64,000 nucleotides of DNA, from the NCBI GenBank assembly GCA_945643635.1, contig CALZFC010000015.1, positions 6,429,501 to 6,493,500 of the forward strand, read 5' to 3'. Source of the DNA: Allodiplogaster sudhausi. Lineage: Eukaryota; Nematoda; Chromadorea; Rhabditida; Diplogasteridae. The position numbers were made by a program, and so were the translations under genes. The notes under the pieces are model-generated. The model made no database searches and was not told where the DNA came from. It saw only the letters and a program-made list of their open reading frames with translations. Shown piece after piece: positions 32,769 to 45,160 of this stretch (positions are counted from its first letter, which is position 1; the number at the start of each line of letters is the position of its first letter).

Positions 32769-35123
32769 TGAGAGAGAGAGAGATAGTGAGAGAGAGGCAT
32801 GGAGTGGTAACTACCTGAACAGTGTTGCCACAAACAGCAGCAAGCGCATGCCGCTGGCTCACTGCAATGTGAGTGAGCCCGCGTGGCATGTTGTATGTGT
32901 GGAGATGGCGGAAGGTACGCACGTCCCAGACCCTGAGAGCACATCCACCGTATCTCTGCTTCTCTATTCTCATCCCCGTATTTCTGCCCTCCACTGTCCT
33001 CTACTCTCACCTGCACTTGTAGTCGATCCCAGAAGTGTACATGTAGTTGCCGGTTTCGTCAACAGCAATGCCACTAAGTGTGCAGGGATGCGCCAGTAGT
33101 CGCACCAAGGGCTCTTTCACTGTCGGGGACCAAAGGGATACGGTACCTGCAACTCACAATCGTTTACACATATATATGTAATTAGATAATTACATAGAAC
33201 CAGGGAATAAAAGCGAGGACCCAGAAGATTAGGGTGTGGAAGGAGATATTGGGCCGGGAACCAGGGCAGGTTAGCTGTTTCTGCTTAAAAGTTACTCGAA
33301 AACCTGGTGGGGTGGGCTTTGGGTGACCGAAAATTAGGATGGGTCCCTCAAATCGACGGTACCTTTTCCCCTGCATAAAACAAGGAAACCCATATGTGTT
33401 TAAAAAGGTAATAATAACTTTTAATAGCAAAGAAGGATAAACTCCTTGTTTAAGGATGCAATTTATTGCTGTACTTCACAATCATAATGATGTCTGAAGC
33501 AACCGAGCCTCTTAAAAAGAAGGAAGTGAAAAGATAAAGAAAGCCACGCACCATCTCCGTGGCCAGTGTGAATGATGGCATTGGCTGGGTTCTGAGTCAT
33601 GACATTGAGAGGTCGTGGTCCTGTCCTGTACGATGCAACCATCTGCCCGACTGAAGTGTCCACGAAATGAAGGAATGAGGTCTTCGTCTACAAAAGGAAA
33701 GACTGATTCCTTTGATGCGTCAGCCTAGCTATCAGTAAGAAACGCGTCTACGTTAAGGACTACGTTTTTTCAGGCATTCTCTCCGACTGAATACTATTTC
33801 TAATGAATTTATATAATTTAAAAAAAAAATGAAAGAGAGAAGCCAACCCCAGCAACGAGGAGGAAGTGATGAGGGAGAAACTCGAGATTAAGTGTTTGGT
33901 AGAGACTCTTGAGGCAATGCAACTCCACGCCTGCCTGGTCGTAGATGTAAGTGTAGTTCTTCTGCGAGACCGCCACCATCAATTCCGTATGCAAGAATCT
34001 GAGGACACATCACCAAGTGACTCACATCTCTCACAAAAGAAATATATATATAAACCCATCAATACAAATAATACTGTATATAAGTGAGACCGAGATCAAT
34101 GATTAGAGCAAGAAACAATTAGAATGAAAATATTATATGAATGATATGAAAACATGGTAAGTGTCGAGGTTTAGAGAATTAAGAAGAAAATGGTCAGTTT
34201 ACTTGCGAACTGGTGCTCTTAATAAATGAATTGAAAGATACAAACTGGACATCGCGGACAGTCTCCATGACATTGGTCTCGAACTGGAGTTTCTTGGTGT
34301 GCCAGTCCAAGACGGCCACGTGTCCCTTGCGGCCGGCCAGAGCGAGGAAGCGTCCGTTCCGGGAGAAGTCCGTGCGGTAAGGGCCGAACTGCTCCAAGTT
34401 CAGATCAAAGCGCTGCAAACAGCCAAAATTTCCCGTCATTCTAGTCGTGCCGAGAAAATCCGACAATAAAATAAAAATAATATTAGAACAAGCAAAATAA
34501 CAACCAGAAAAGGGAGCACGTAACCGGTATATTAACTCAATTTATTCAAGCGCTTTAGTATTTAAGCTGGAGACTAATAATATAAAATAAAATAGAATAA
34601 TTCGACATGGATAAACAGAAGAACCTTGCTGGCACTGGCAATATCCACATTCGCGACAATCTCACTCTGCCGGATGTTGTATGTGAATTCGCCGTCGTCA
34701 GGTTTGATGAATCCCTGTTCTTCCTCGTTCAACAACTCTGCCCTCGCAGTCTTCTCGATGCTCTCCATCATCTTCTGCTTCTTCTTCGTGAACTTCTTGG
34801 TCTGGAGAGCGGATCGCATTGCCTCAGGCTTGATGTTCACAGCAGCGTTGGAGTGGCGTGCGAGGGCGGCTGCGCTCACTTCCACCACGTCCGGGTACTC
34901 GTCTTCTGCGCGGCGTTTCCTACTTAGAATACCTCTACGAATATTCCACAGAAGTCTCGAATAAAACGCAGGGATGAAAACAATAGAGTCTGACTAACTT
35001 TGGAAAAGTTTTCTTTCGTTCCTTCTTCATCATCTTGAAGAGCTTCCAATTTTTCTTGCCTTCCACATTTCCATCTTCAGGTGTCTCGTCCACTGCAGTG
35101 AGCACCACCTTTTCCGTCGCCAT
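31708..35123 (-). CDS. WDR46: WDR46 / Utp7 small-subunit processome WD-repeat protein
   Basis: Utp7/WDR46 is a nucleolar WD40 protein needed for 18S rRNA maturation in the small-subunit processome. Ten exons are in phase: 35123-34999, 34919-34625, 34412-34246, 33998-33848, 33687-33552, 33146-33011, 32932-32815, 32717-32570, 32424-32330 and 32031-31708, giving 564 residues. Key matches are [69 protein letters not shown] across a splice site, [40 protein letters not shown] and [13 protein letters not shown]. The C-terminus ends [13 protein letters not shown]. The N-terminal exon is lysine-rich and likely nucleolar. Exon 3 uses the donor GTTTGT at 34245, the only choice that keeps phase. Confidence 0.93.
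32726..32790. repeat. (GA)n microsatellite in WDR46 intron
   Basis: GA run on the plus strand, CT in the WDR46 transcript, placed in the intron immediately upstream of the exon starting at 32717. Confidence 0.9.
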
Positions 35124-36031
35124 AACGAGAAGGTCGAGCTGGAAAAGAAATTACACAGAGGCAACATTTAAAGCGGTAAAAAAACAAGAGCACAATTCGC
35201 GAACATAAAATGCGGTGCCTTGATGCTTCCTAGTCAAATCGCAAATAAATTCTGCTATTTAACAGAAACTTATCTTTGATGATAAGGCAAGGTATCTATA
35301 AGAAATAGGAGGAAAGGTAAAGAAGAGGTTTATAAAATAACTTTCTACCATCGACACGGGATGTTAGAACACGGCGCGCAGGTGTGGTCCCCTTTTCAAA
35401 ATGCGAAACGTCGGATGGAAGGCGCACTATAAAAATCAACCGTCTTGCGTCTGACCGCTTCATGCGTGTTCATGCGTGTTTTTTCTTGCGTGTTTTGACA
35501 CTTCTAACACATCTCGCAATGGCAAGTTGCCAGTTTGAACACGACTTAAATCCAACTCTCTACGTCTCTGCCACTTGGTCAGAGTGCAGACAGTGGGAGT
35601 AAGCTGTCAACCGGTGCCATCTTTGCATAGCAAGTGCGTCCGGAAAAATGCATGGGCTGAACACCCGTGCCATCAGCTCTGGAAATTTTCGAGAACGGCA
35701 GTAGAATAGATACGAATAAACAAATGTGCAGCGCAGATCGGATTTTCGAAGGGTGTACTAAAATATGTGAAGAAACCAACGTGATTGATCGTAAAAGGGC
35801 CTTAAATTTCGTGTTGGTTGCGAGGAGGAAGAAAGGTTGTCGTGAAGAGATGGAAGATATAAAGCGTTGATAGGCAAGCAAGACAGAGGGGAGAGGAGAG
35901 GAGAGGGGATGGCTTGCTAGTGGCAGGGTGGACAATACACCGTCAGGGCACTTCTACTACTTCTCCCAGTACATGCGCATCTAGGTCAACGCCAGTCTGC
36001 TCATCTCCTCTATCCTTTTTGCTCTCTCTAT

Positions 36032-36072
<41 letters not shown>

Positions 36073-36303
36073 ACAGATCCGTCTGCCTAGGGATCTCTTG
36101 CTCTATCCTAATTCTCTCTCCACATTCCCCTCTCTCTAGCTGCCTTTATTCCTCCCTCTCACTTCCACTTTCTCATCTTTCCATCGTCAGTCTTGTTCTG
36201 CTTATCATGCAAGAATCTCACTAGTCCTGTCTCTTTTCTCCTTCTCTCCCAGTCTGCCCAACTCGATGGAAATCTTTTTTCTTCTCTCATTCCAGCATCT
36301 GTC
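35124..36303. other. upstream region between WDR46 and the four-pass protein
   Basis: Divergent spacer. The first few hundred bases must contain the WDR46 promoter. From about 36000 to 36300 the plus strand is strongly CT-rich, which fits a 5' untranslated leader or intron of the next gene. Possible small 5' exons of that gene could not be identified. Confidence 0.5.
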
Positions 36304-37905
36304 ATGAATCTTCTGCCGTCGTTCCAGGAGCCGGAGCTCCGTCTGATCATGCCACGTGAACAGGTCTATATTTGCACGGCTTCTTCTACCTTACTCTTTC
36401 CGTTTCTCGTTACTTTCTTACAAACTCAATTGTGTTCCTTCTCATGATCTCTTTTTTTTCCTAGCTCTCGTTTCTCTGTCTCTCTTTTCTTCATATTTTT
36501 TCTCTTCTCCATCTTAGCTTTTCTATCTCTCTTTTCTCAAACTCTCTTACTTAATCTCTTCTTTTCCTTTTTCTGTCTCATTCTCTCTCTCTCTTTCTCT
36601 GTCTGTCTTCTCTATCTCGCTTTCTCTGTCATGCACCCCGACTTCATCCCTCCTCAGAGTTCGGAGACGGATGAAGAGCAGCATGGAAGTGAGCGTCGTC
36701 GCTACAAGACCTACACGGTGATGCAGCGAAGTGGCTTCCAGCACACGGAGTGAGCACGCCTTGGACTGATCATGCGATTACCGTAATCCTCTCTCAGATA
36801 CGCCCGTATCATGGTGCAACTGTGCAAGGCTGAGCTGGTGCTCTCTCTGGGGTTCCTGGCCCACGGCCTCTCCTGTCCTGGCTTTTCCCAGGCCGAATAC
36901 CAGTCCACTTGCCACATGAACAGCGTGGCCGCCATAGTGGGTCTGCTCACGGCATTCATCGGAATCGGAGCCGTGCACAGGTATACGGTAGCCCGCAAAA
37001 TGCCCCCTTCTTGCAATGAGGAATGCAGATATCGTTGGCGGACGATGCTGGTGATGTGGCTGATCCTGTGTATCATCTCATCGGTCGGCCATCTTCTGGT
37101 TGTGATCACGGCGGGAATCTGGCTGGACAAGCTGAGCAAGATGAAGGAAAGGACTGGCTTCATCAACGGCCTCTCAGTTACAATGCTGCTCTGTTCGGTT
37201 ACTGTCGGTCAGCATGCGGCCTTCGTTCGCGAAGAGTTTACAATTGTATACTGCGAATTTTTCATTTCTTTGCTATCTGTTTTTGTAGGAAATTATATTG
37301 AGAAAACATGTCATTTCCTACTCGTTTATGACGGACAGCCAATAACAACAGTACATTTGACAGGGCCACTTGTACTTTTTTTTTTAAATTAAGAGTAAAT
37401 GACTCATCTCCTTCATCCTCACCTATACAAATTTGAATTATTCAAGAAAATTACAGGCGTGTGCTTCATTCTGACATCCGTTCTAATCTGCCACTATTGG
37501 AACTCGCAGTCTCCACAGTATCAGCCTGTCGGAAAAGTTGCTGTGAGTTTTACTAATAATTTATTTAACAATTTTTTTTAAATATATTTTTTTGCCACAA
37601 AGGAAAAGATTAACGAAACAATTTGAACAACCTATATTCTTCACTGCATCATCAATGCAAACAAAAACAAAATTGTAAGTGTTAAAATTGCTCAGAAAGA
37701 ATTTGAATTCCGAGAGGTGATAGCGAGGGATTAACCCAACCCACAATACAGTGACAATTTCGGATATCAGTTCTAACGGCTTCCCTCTAGTTACTAATTC
37801 AATTCCCAGAAACGATCGCGGAGTGTTCGACGAAGATTGAGCCGCGTGGGCAGCGGGGCCGAGAGGACCAAGTCTAGAAGTTCAACCAAGCAGTACATTG
37901 TGTGA
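36304..37905 (+). CDS. unrecognised four-pass membrane protein with basic C-terminal tail
   Basis: Five exons join in phase: 36304-36363, 36658-36749, 36798-37207, 37457-37542 and 37810-37905, giving about 247 residues. A charged N-terminal segment (TDEEQHGSERRRYKTYT) precedes four hydrophobic segments: AELVLSLGFLAHGL, NSVAAIVGLLTAFIGIGAV, TMLVMWLILCIISSVGHLLV, and a fourth formed across the 37207/37457 junction (LLCSVTVG/VCFILTSVLICHYW). Choosing the GTCAGC donor at 37208 is what restores frame and an unbroken fourth segment. The tail is arginine/serine-rich and ends STKQYIV, a possible PDZ-binding end. The loop between segments 1 and 2 has two Cys, as in claudin-like tetraspans. I do not recognise the family, and an upstream start exon is possible. 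Confidence 0.6.
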
Positions 37906-38119
37906 CCGGCACAATTTGGCGCTCGTTCCTATCTACATTTTCACACAGATATCACCGATCCCCCATTCCATATTCGCTCTAAACCGACTAGCCTTTTTTG
38001 GGTGAGATCGCCAAGTAATTATTATAAGCCTAGTGAATTCGCAACGGGCCTCGCATATACTCTCTCACTGCCAGTTTATTGTATTATTTACATATCCATT
38101 CTACTGATTGCCTAACCTC

Positions 38120-39108
38120 TCATGCATTCCACTTGGCACTAAATGATCTTCGAGATTCTTCCTCGTTTGAATGCGGCGACAGGATATGGCCGGACTCAAC
38201 AAGCGCGCGAACTATAGAGCAGATATTCTTGACGTCATCGATTCCACTGTGCAAGCGTCCCTATAATTATCGATTACGCTTTGTCAAGTACTTCCCTGAA
38301 AGATAAATAATAACTGTATGATACCTCATGCCGAATCCCGTAGTGAGAGAGCATATCTCGAATTCCACGAGGAAACTTGTTATTCTTCTCACAGAAAGAC
38401 TTCTTAATATTGATCCACTGGTTAAAGTACCTGCAGTCAGTAAAAAAACCAGTACAATGAACATGAACATGTTTCAGAAAAGTAATACGATGAAGACACT
38501 TTTGATGTCAGCAAACATCATAGATTACTGTAACTGACGAAGGCAGCGGAATATTCTTGGCCTGAGCTTCGGAAGGCAGCATCACTTTAAGATCCCAATC
38601 ACCACACGTAACGAAACAGAACGACTTTCCCTCTGGGATCTCTTGAGTCATCCAACGGTAAAATTCACTCAGAACTTCTTCGACTCGATTACAGTTTTCA
38701 ACCATTTCCTGCAACAGCTCAATTCCTTTAAGTTAATTCGGAAACTAACATAAGGTTGAAAAAGGGAAGCGAAGCTCGAATATTAATTAGTACAAAGCAC
38801 CTGGATAATACCGGTTAATTCGGTGCAGAAAGGAGTGAGCTCCGGCCGCTCCACTGGTTTGACATAACGGTGAAAGGTTGCCTCCAGAGCCAGAGTCGAT
38901 GAATCTACTTTCACAACGGGGAACTCGATGATCTCCTGAACTCTGATAGTGTATTGAAAACAACAGCAGATTCAACACATGTAACTTCCCAAACCTGTAT
39001 TGGGAGTATCTTGCCACCTCTCTCGCAAGTTGCCTCAAAGTCGAGGACGAGAAAGAAATCGAAGAGCTGCTTTGGCCGCACCATCCCGCGTCGTAGCGCA
39101 GCCGCCAT
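38120..39108 (-). CDS. ERI3: ERI3-type DEDDh 3'-5' exoribonuclease
   Basis: The family trims RNA 3' ends (histone mRNA, small RNA or rRNA substrates in different members). Five exons are in phase: 39108-38995, 38935-38801, 38708-38539, 38430-38325 and 38260-38120, giving 221 residues. Catalytic motifs are visible: FLVLDFEATC (Asp and Glu of Exo I), FVTCGDWDLKVMLP (Exo II Asp), and HSGIDDVKNI (His and Asp of Exo III). Between them is ELTPFCTELTGIIQ, specific to ERI-type enzymes, and YFNQWINIKKSF. It is shorter than human ERI3 because the N-terminal extension is missing. Its start codon is 285 bases from that of the divergent PDHX-like gene. Confidence 0.93.
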
Positions 39109-39393
39109 TGGCAATCGGCTGAAAAGTCTTTTATAGTTGTGAAAAAGAACTAAGCGGAGAAGATTGACATAAGAAATAAATACCACTGACAAGTAAAAAA
39201 AAATCTTCAAATTTGGCTGTTAACATCCGGTCCGTCAGGATGACCGTAAACTAAAAGCTTATAATGATGAAAAATAGTAATTCTAAGAAGTAAATATTAC
39301 GGACCGGTTGATGGTTGGAATGGCCTGTTCTGCATTTTTGTGCTCATTGAAGTGCAGGGTTTCACGTTCTAGGTTTTCATGGTTAATTAATTC
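39109..39393. promoter_or_regulatory. shared upstream region of ERI3 and the PDHX-like gene
   Basis: Only 285 bases separate the two divergent start codons, so both promoters must lie here, possibly as one bidirectional promoter. No TATA box is obvious on the plus strand near 39394. The palindrome-like GGTTAATTAATTCATG precedes the PDHX start. Confidence 0.5.
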
Positions 39394-41699
39394 ATGAAGG
39401 TAATGCAGCCGAGGGTACGCGGGCTCTGCTCGGCCCCCCTGGCTCTCCATTTGCGACGGAGTGCCTCTACTGCCTCGTTACTGTTCATTTTGTTTCTATT
39501 ATATATTTTCCTTATCCTGTTGGTTTTATTCTACTTCTTGACAGAACTTCTGTACTCGTTGGTCCGGCGGTGCGACTTCTCCTTCAACAGTTCGGCATTG
39601 CTGACCGAGATGTCTCTCCATCTGGACCAAAAGGCAATCTCATCAAAAAGTTCGGCAGTTTTTGAACATCATTATGGCAACAATAGTCGATACCGTCTTC
39701 AGCTCTATTCGAGATAAAAAAAAAGCTTGTGCCTTTTTCTCTTTCTAGACATTGCATTTGGCATAGTGGTGTTTGATTTAATTCCAACATCATATTCACG
39801 TTCGCTTAATTTTTTATTTCTCTCACTGGCACACAATTTTTTTCACTTTGTTAGAACATACGACACGTGATTCTAAGTTTCATGTTTGAGAGCTGTTTTA
39901 GGGACGTTTTATCGTGGATATCTTCGAAGAAGCTGAAGCCGGTGGTCCATGTTCCTAGTCCCGCAGCCCCTTCCTCTGCTCCTCCCTCTTCTCTCGGTAG
40001 TCGTCGATCGCTTGGCGGACACATCGACATCCCCCTCACCAACATGAGGAAGACAATCGCGAAGCGTCTGTCACTCTCCAAGGTTCATCTTGCTTTTTTA
40101 GTTGATTTCTTGCTACTATCTCATTAGCTTTTCAGTCTTGAAAATAGCTTAAAGGAGGTATCCGGGGAATAATTAACCTAAGTTTTTCTCTATCTGAACA
40201 TGTTCATCTTGGCGTAAAACATGTATCCAGAAAGTTTGAGCGATTTTCTTCCATCACATACTGAGCAATTGTAACGTGAAAACTGGAGGGTAGAGAATTA
40301 GCTACGGTAGGGCAGAGCCGCCCTCCTATTTCACACGCTCTCTCGAACGAGCGACAGGCAACTTTATGAGCGGGCGCTTTCAAAGTGGTTCTCTAGCGCT
40401 ACTGTAGAATTATTCGCCGGATACTTCCTTTAAAAGCCGACTGCCTAGATAAATTTTCAGTCATCCATCCTGGTAAAACAAAATCGAGATTTCGCGCTTA
40501 ATCAACATATAATAGAATATATTAGATTTTTTAAAGCATGAACTATAAGTATAACGCACGAAAAAGGCTCTCCCTCACTCATCCTTCCTCAGGCTTTTGG
40601 GCGCCCCATTTTAAACTATTGTCTTCTAGTATAAAAAGTGGTGGAGTGTGTTAATTGTGCCTTAAAGTGCTATCTTCCGTTTGCTTCGGAATGTGTATCT
40701 GTGATGAATTGATATTTGAGGCAACGATTCCCCATGAATATCTCTCCGGCAGTGTGGATCTGGCAGAAGTTGGCAAACTTCGCGAGGCTCTGAAGAGGGA
40801 CGGCATCGCTGTTTCTGTCAACGACTTCATTGTCAAAGCCTGCGCTTCCGCACTCAAGGTCCGCCTTGCTTCTTTTTTAACAGGGAAGCTTTGATTATGA
40901 TAGTTAAATTTTAACGAATTAATTCGCGTAGTTTGCTAATGGACACATAACAAGTAAATCGTCAGACTGTGCCTGAAGTGAACGTGCGATGGTCGGATGG
41001 AGCGGGAGAAGTGGAGGCGAATTCCTCCGTGGACATCTCGGTCGCAGTGGCCACGCCAAACGGGCTGATCACTCCCATTGTCTTCGGAGCGGATGCTAAG
41101 GGAGTCACGGAGATATCACAGAAGATTAAAGAGCTCGTCGCGAAGGCCCGAGAAGGGAGGCTTCAGCCGGCCGAGTTCCAGGGCGGCTCTTTCACGTATG
41201 CCCACCACTTCTTTTCTTTTCTTATTGTTACTGACGGCGCCACTTGCACACGGAACTTGCTGTTTTAGGATTTCTAACCTCGGAATGTTCGGAAGTGTGT
41301 CAGGCTTCACGGCGATCATCAACACTCCGCAAGTGGCAATCTTGACTGTCGGCTCAAGCTTGCCTCGCTATTCGCCAGAGAAGCAAGCGATTTCAGAGTT
41401 AGAGCTCCATTATCATCAGCAATCACAATCCTAATTAGAGTATGCAATGCATTGTCATTTCCGAAGTCTTCTTTGAGAGTAGAATTGACTTCTTTACAAG
41501 CTGTGATAAGTGCATGTTGAGGATGTCGCTGACGCTGTGCTACGATGGCCGCGCTGTTTCCCCAGCCACCGCTTCCATCTTCCTCGACCACGTCTGCAGC
41601 GGACTCAGCGACCCGCTCCGCCTTCTCCTGGCTGCTCATCCCTCCCAACTCGCCACTTCTTTCGACGATTCAAGTGTCGACTATTCCGCACTGCTATGA
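39394..41699 (+). CDS. PDHX: PDHX-like E3-binding protein lacking a lipoyl domain
   Basis: PDHX binds dihydrolipoamide dehydrogenase to the core of the mitochondrial pyruvate dehydrogenase complex. Seven exons are in phase: 39394-39476, 39545-39649, 39902-40082, 40721-40858, 40966-41195, 41269-41397 and 41522-41699, giving 347 residues. The first exon is an Arg/Ser-rich presequence. The peripheral-subunit-binding domain follows at once (PAVRLLLQQFGIADRDVSPS, GPKGNLIKKDVL), then a linker and the acyltransferase fold (IPLTNMRKTIAKRLSLSK, VSVNDFIVKACA, ISNLGMFGSVSGFTAIINTP). The catalytic DHRxxDG motif of E2 is YDGRAVSP here, so the essential His is gone, as in PDHX. No lipoyl domain is present, and the short upstream spacer leaves no room for one. 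Confidence 0.87.
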
Positions 41700-41910
41700 A
41701 GCTACTAAGGAAATGTAGTTGTATAGATACTCGTTCACTTGTTACAAATTGCGATACCGACGGGAAGTTGTAGCAGTTCATGAAATATTATAGTGGTGTC
41801 AAATAAGCTGTGCAAGTAGTCAGCCAACGTAGACGAGGAATAGCAGGCCCACCAAATACATGATTACTGAAAACATTTCATGATAACAACAACATTGCTA
41901 TCACCTCCCG

Positions 41911-42080
41911 CCCCTGCAGTCGAAGAAATGGTTTACGAAGGAGTTCATGATTTGCATGGCCTTGGAAGAGGCAGCAGTGTCAGGATTGGCCAGCTTGAAG
42001 ACATAGATTTACACCGAGTTGGACTTCTTCGGCTTTCTCATCTCGTCACCGGTGCTCGAAATGTTCTCGTTCTTCGCTCT
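41911..42080 (-). pseudogene. histone H2B pseudogene fragment
   Basis: The minus strand reads KPKKSNSV, a stop codon (TAA), then IYVFKLANPDTAASSKAM and QIMNSFVNHFFD. This matches the H2B histone fold ([34 protein letters not shown]) with an in-frame stop and a small deletion in the first helix. Homology ends at about 41911, so the C-terminal half is missing. It is a decayed copy in the spacer between PDHX and UNC5. Confidence 0.75.
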
Positions 42081-42284
42081 GGTAGAGCGTGCAGCCGTGC
42101 CATTGAATTCTCCCGTTTGACAAAGGAACCATGCGATCATTCCAAATCGAAAGGGAAAGAAGACTGTCAACATCTCATTTTCATTCTCTCGCTCACGCCA
42201 ATTCCTTCCCTCTCCTCCTGTCTCACGCTCCTGTCACTCCACTGCTAACTCTTAAATACAGCGCTGATAACGAAAGTGTCATAA

Positions 42285-42374
42285 CGATCAGAAAAGAATG
42301 AGCATGCCTTCCTTCAAATTGTAGATCAGATGGGATTCACGGAGTATCTGCTACAGAAAGCAGAAGGGCACTAA
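42285..42374 (+). pseudogene. possible histone-fold (Dr1/NC2-beta-like) fragment
   Basis: A short plus-strand stretch reads RSEKNEHAFLQIVDQMGFTE then YLLQKAEGH and a stop. It resembles the end of the Dr1 histone fold (SEKKTISPEHVIQALESLGF). An in-frame stop lies just upstream. It is short and could be chance; its closeness to the H2B relic makes a second histone-fold relic plausible. Confidence 0.3.
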
Positions 42375-42865
42375 TGAGAATGGGCAGAATTCAGCATCGA
42401 CGATGTGGGCGGCGGCAGTCCCAGTTTTGTTGTTGATGTACTTGATCCAATCCGTGCTTCTCTCGTGCCTTCACTTCCTTTCCTTTTTTTCTTTCGCCTT
42501 CCAGCTTTAAATTAATTCCAGTTTATTCAGTTGCTTCTCATGCACGTTAATCACGACGACAAGGGTTTATGAGATCTAATTTCGTATTTTATGCAAATAT
42601 TTCTTAATGTAGTGACTCTATAATTCATCAGATTGACTTCTCCAGTGAGCAACTGGGTGGCTATATGGCAAAGGAGAAGCAAAATACAACTGCTGTCCAT
42701 GACTGCACACTGTGAGTGGCGGGCAGCGAGAGAGACCCTTATGAGTTCACGATCGGGAAGTTGAGGAGAGAAAGAACGGGGAGACAATGAGCAATGGAGA
42801 GGGAAGAAGGGAGAAACATGAGCGAACAGTGACCAGAACATGTGGAGATGCAGATACAAGTTGTC
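42375..42865. other. 3' flank of UNC5
   Basis: No coding exon is supported. It contains 3' untranslated sequence of UNC5 on the minus strand, including pyrimidine-rich stretches that produce spurious Ser/Leu-rich open frames. Confidence 0.5.
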
Positions 42866-43514
42866 CTAGTCGATGAGCTGCTCCACGACGAGAGCGGCGT
42901 CTGGACGGCCACTGAGGCGGAGGGCGTGGGCAAGGCCAGAGAGGGGCTCCCGACGAGACTCCCACAGGGACAAGAGAACGGAAGTAGGGGAAGCGAAGCG
43001 GGCAGCGTAGGGGATCACGGACGGGGCACGCAGGGCATGGGCCACACTCGCCCAGCCACGCTCGCCCCCGCCATCAAGCAAAGAGCGGAGACGGTCACGG
43101 CAAGTGGATGGCAGACGGCTATGCACCGACAGCGACGACTCCTCTTGCAGACGGACCTGCAGAGAGAGAGGAGAGAGAGAGAGCTGTGAAAGAGGAGACA
43201 CAGAGATATACTGAGAGAGAGAGAGAGAGAAAACTGAGAAAGCGGAGACACAGAGATACTGAGATGAGAGAGGGTGAGACCTCTTCGTAGTCCGAGTCGA
43301 GCCTTAGATCGAGAACGTGTGGAGGCGCGGCCGTCTCTTTCTGCAGAACGACGAGGCGACCGGAGAAGGAAGCGGCAGCGGCTGCACTCTCTGCCCAGAT
43401 CGAGAAGGCGCATTCCACTCCGGAGGGGGCAGACCACGCTTCTTCTGCTGACATCTCCTACACAGAGAGGGAGAGAGTAGCAGAATGCAAGAGAGATAGA
43501 GAGACAGAGAGAGA

Positions 43515-43558
<44 letters not shown>

Positions 43559-44540
43559 GAGTGAGAGAGAGAAGCAGACAGACCAGATAGGAGTCGTCGA
43601 TGCGGAAAGAGGGCGGCATGTCCTCGAGGCAGACGGCGAGTGCGCCATGCGAGGCGAGAGCGAATGCGTGTGACTCTGCCACTCTCCTCCCCCTCTCTTC
43701 CTCCGCTACCAAAGAGTCGGCTGCTCCCTCGGGCACGATGGCCACGCGAAGCAGCAGAGAGACGCCCGGCGACGGCGCGAAGCCTCCGACTCCGCCGCCG
43801 CGCCGAGTCAGGCTCCCGACACCCGGCGGCGGCCGCCGAGGCGCCGTCGCCCCTTCGTCGTACGGCGCGAACACCGCGATTCGCATTCGCTTAGTCGCCG
43901 ATCGCTTCAGTGGACGGCCGGCGAGTAAGAGTCTGCAAAGGAAAAGTGTTCCTGACAAATAGAGAGAGAGAGAGAGAGGCTGACTTGCAGAAGGAAGTGG
44001 TGAGTACGTGAGCGACTCTGCTGGGATGAGTGTGAATGTGAAGATGAGCAGAGTGCCCGCCCTCCTCCTGCCAGCCCCCTCCTCGATTGGCGTAGAGTCG
44101 CAGCTTCCACTCGTCCAGTGAGGATGCGCAGTGCCCGAGAGAGACGACGAAGGGAAGCCGGGCAGTCTCCTCTGGGAAGCCGGCCAGCCCGGCCGACCTG
44201 GCCCCTGCTCCGCCCGCACTCACTGACACTATTGCTGACAGCGGCATCTCGTTTTCTACAAAACATTATAATTCGTTCAAATTCTTTGCCCAAAAGTTGA
44301 CAGACAGTATTTGTCAACTTAGAACGACCATCAAAGCAAGAAAGAGCTACTCCGATCGCCGTATGCCTTACCTTCCAAATCTGGTATTCCCTGCTCTGCG
44401 CTCTGCGTCGTCAGGAAGACAAGAGTAGGCGCGAAGAAGCTGCCTTCGGGCACGAGGAGAGATGTGCTGCTCGCATGCATCTGAGAGAGACAGAGAGAGT
44501 GAGAAATAGACACAAAAGAGAGAGAAAGAGAGAAATAGAC

Positions 44541-44588
<48 letters not shown>

Positions 44589-45115
44589 AAGATAATAAGT
44601 AATGAAGTGAACATACGGCGAGCGTGGCTCCTCTGTGGTCGACCCTGGCCGCGACGACTCTGTCAGCTGCATCAGCGCATTCGTAGACAGTGGCGTAGTG
44701 GTCGTCGGAGAGGGAGGAGGAAGTCGTCCTGAGCAGTGCCGCGTGGCGACACGAGGAGGCCGTGGAGGAGGAGGCTCCCTCCCCGCACGACGCGGACGGC
44801 AAAAGCGCCGCTCGCGATTCGCTGCCGCCCTCAAATACGTACACATTCAATTATTTTAGAAAGTCTTTCTTCACACATACAATCTTCTTATTTGAAAAAA
44901 AAAACATTTTGTATTTACCTCCTAATTTATTCATATGTACTTCATTTGTCAATTTTTCAAATGATATGGGGAGACTTCTACCAATCTGTATGTACGTGGA
45001 TTTCACTGATATATGATAATATTCTCGAGTGCTATTTTCTCTCTCCGTCTTTCTCTTTATCTCTCTCTTTCTCTTTATCTCTCTCTGTCTCCCTCTCTCT
45101 TTTTCTGTCTCTATC

Positions 45116-45160
<45 letters not shown>

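Noticed and set aside
36811..37392. Reading straight through 37208 as one long exon
   Set aside because: It breaks phase with the next exon and interrupts the fourth hydrophobic segment; the GTCAGC donor at 37208 solves both.
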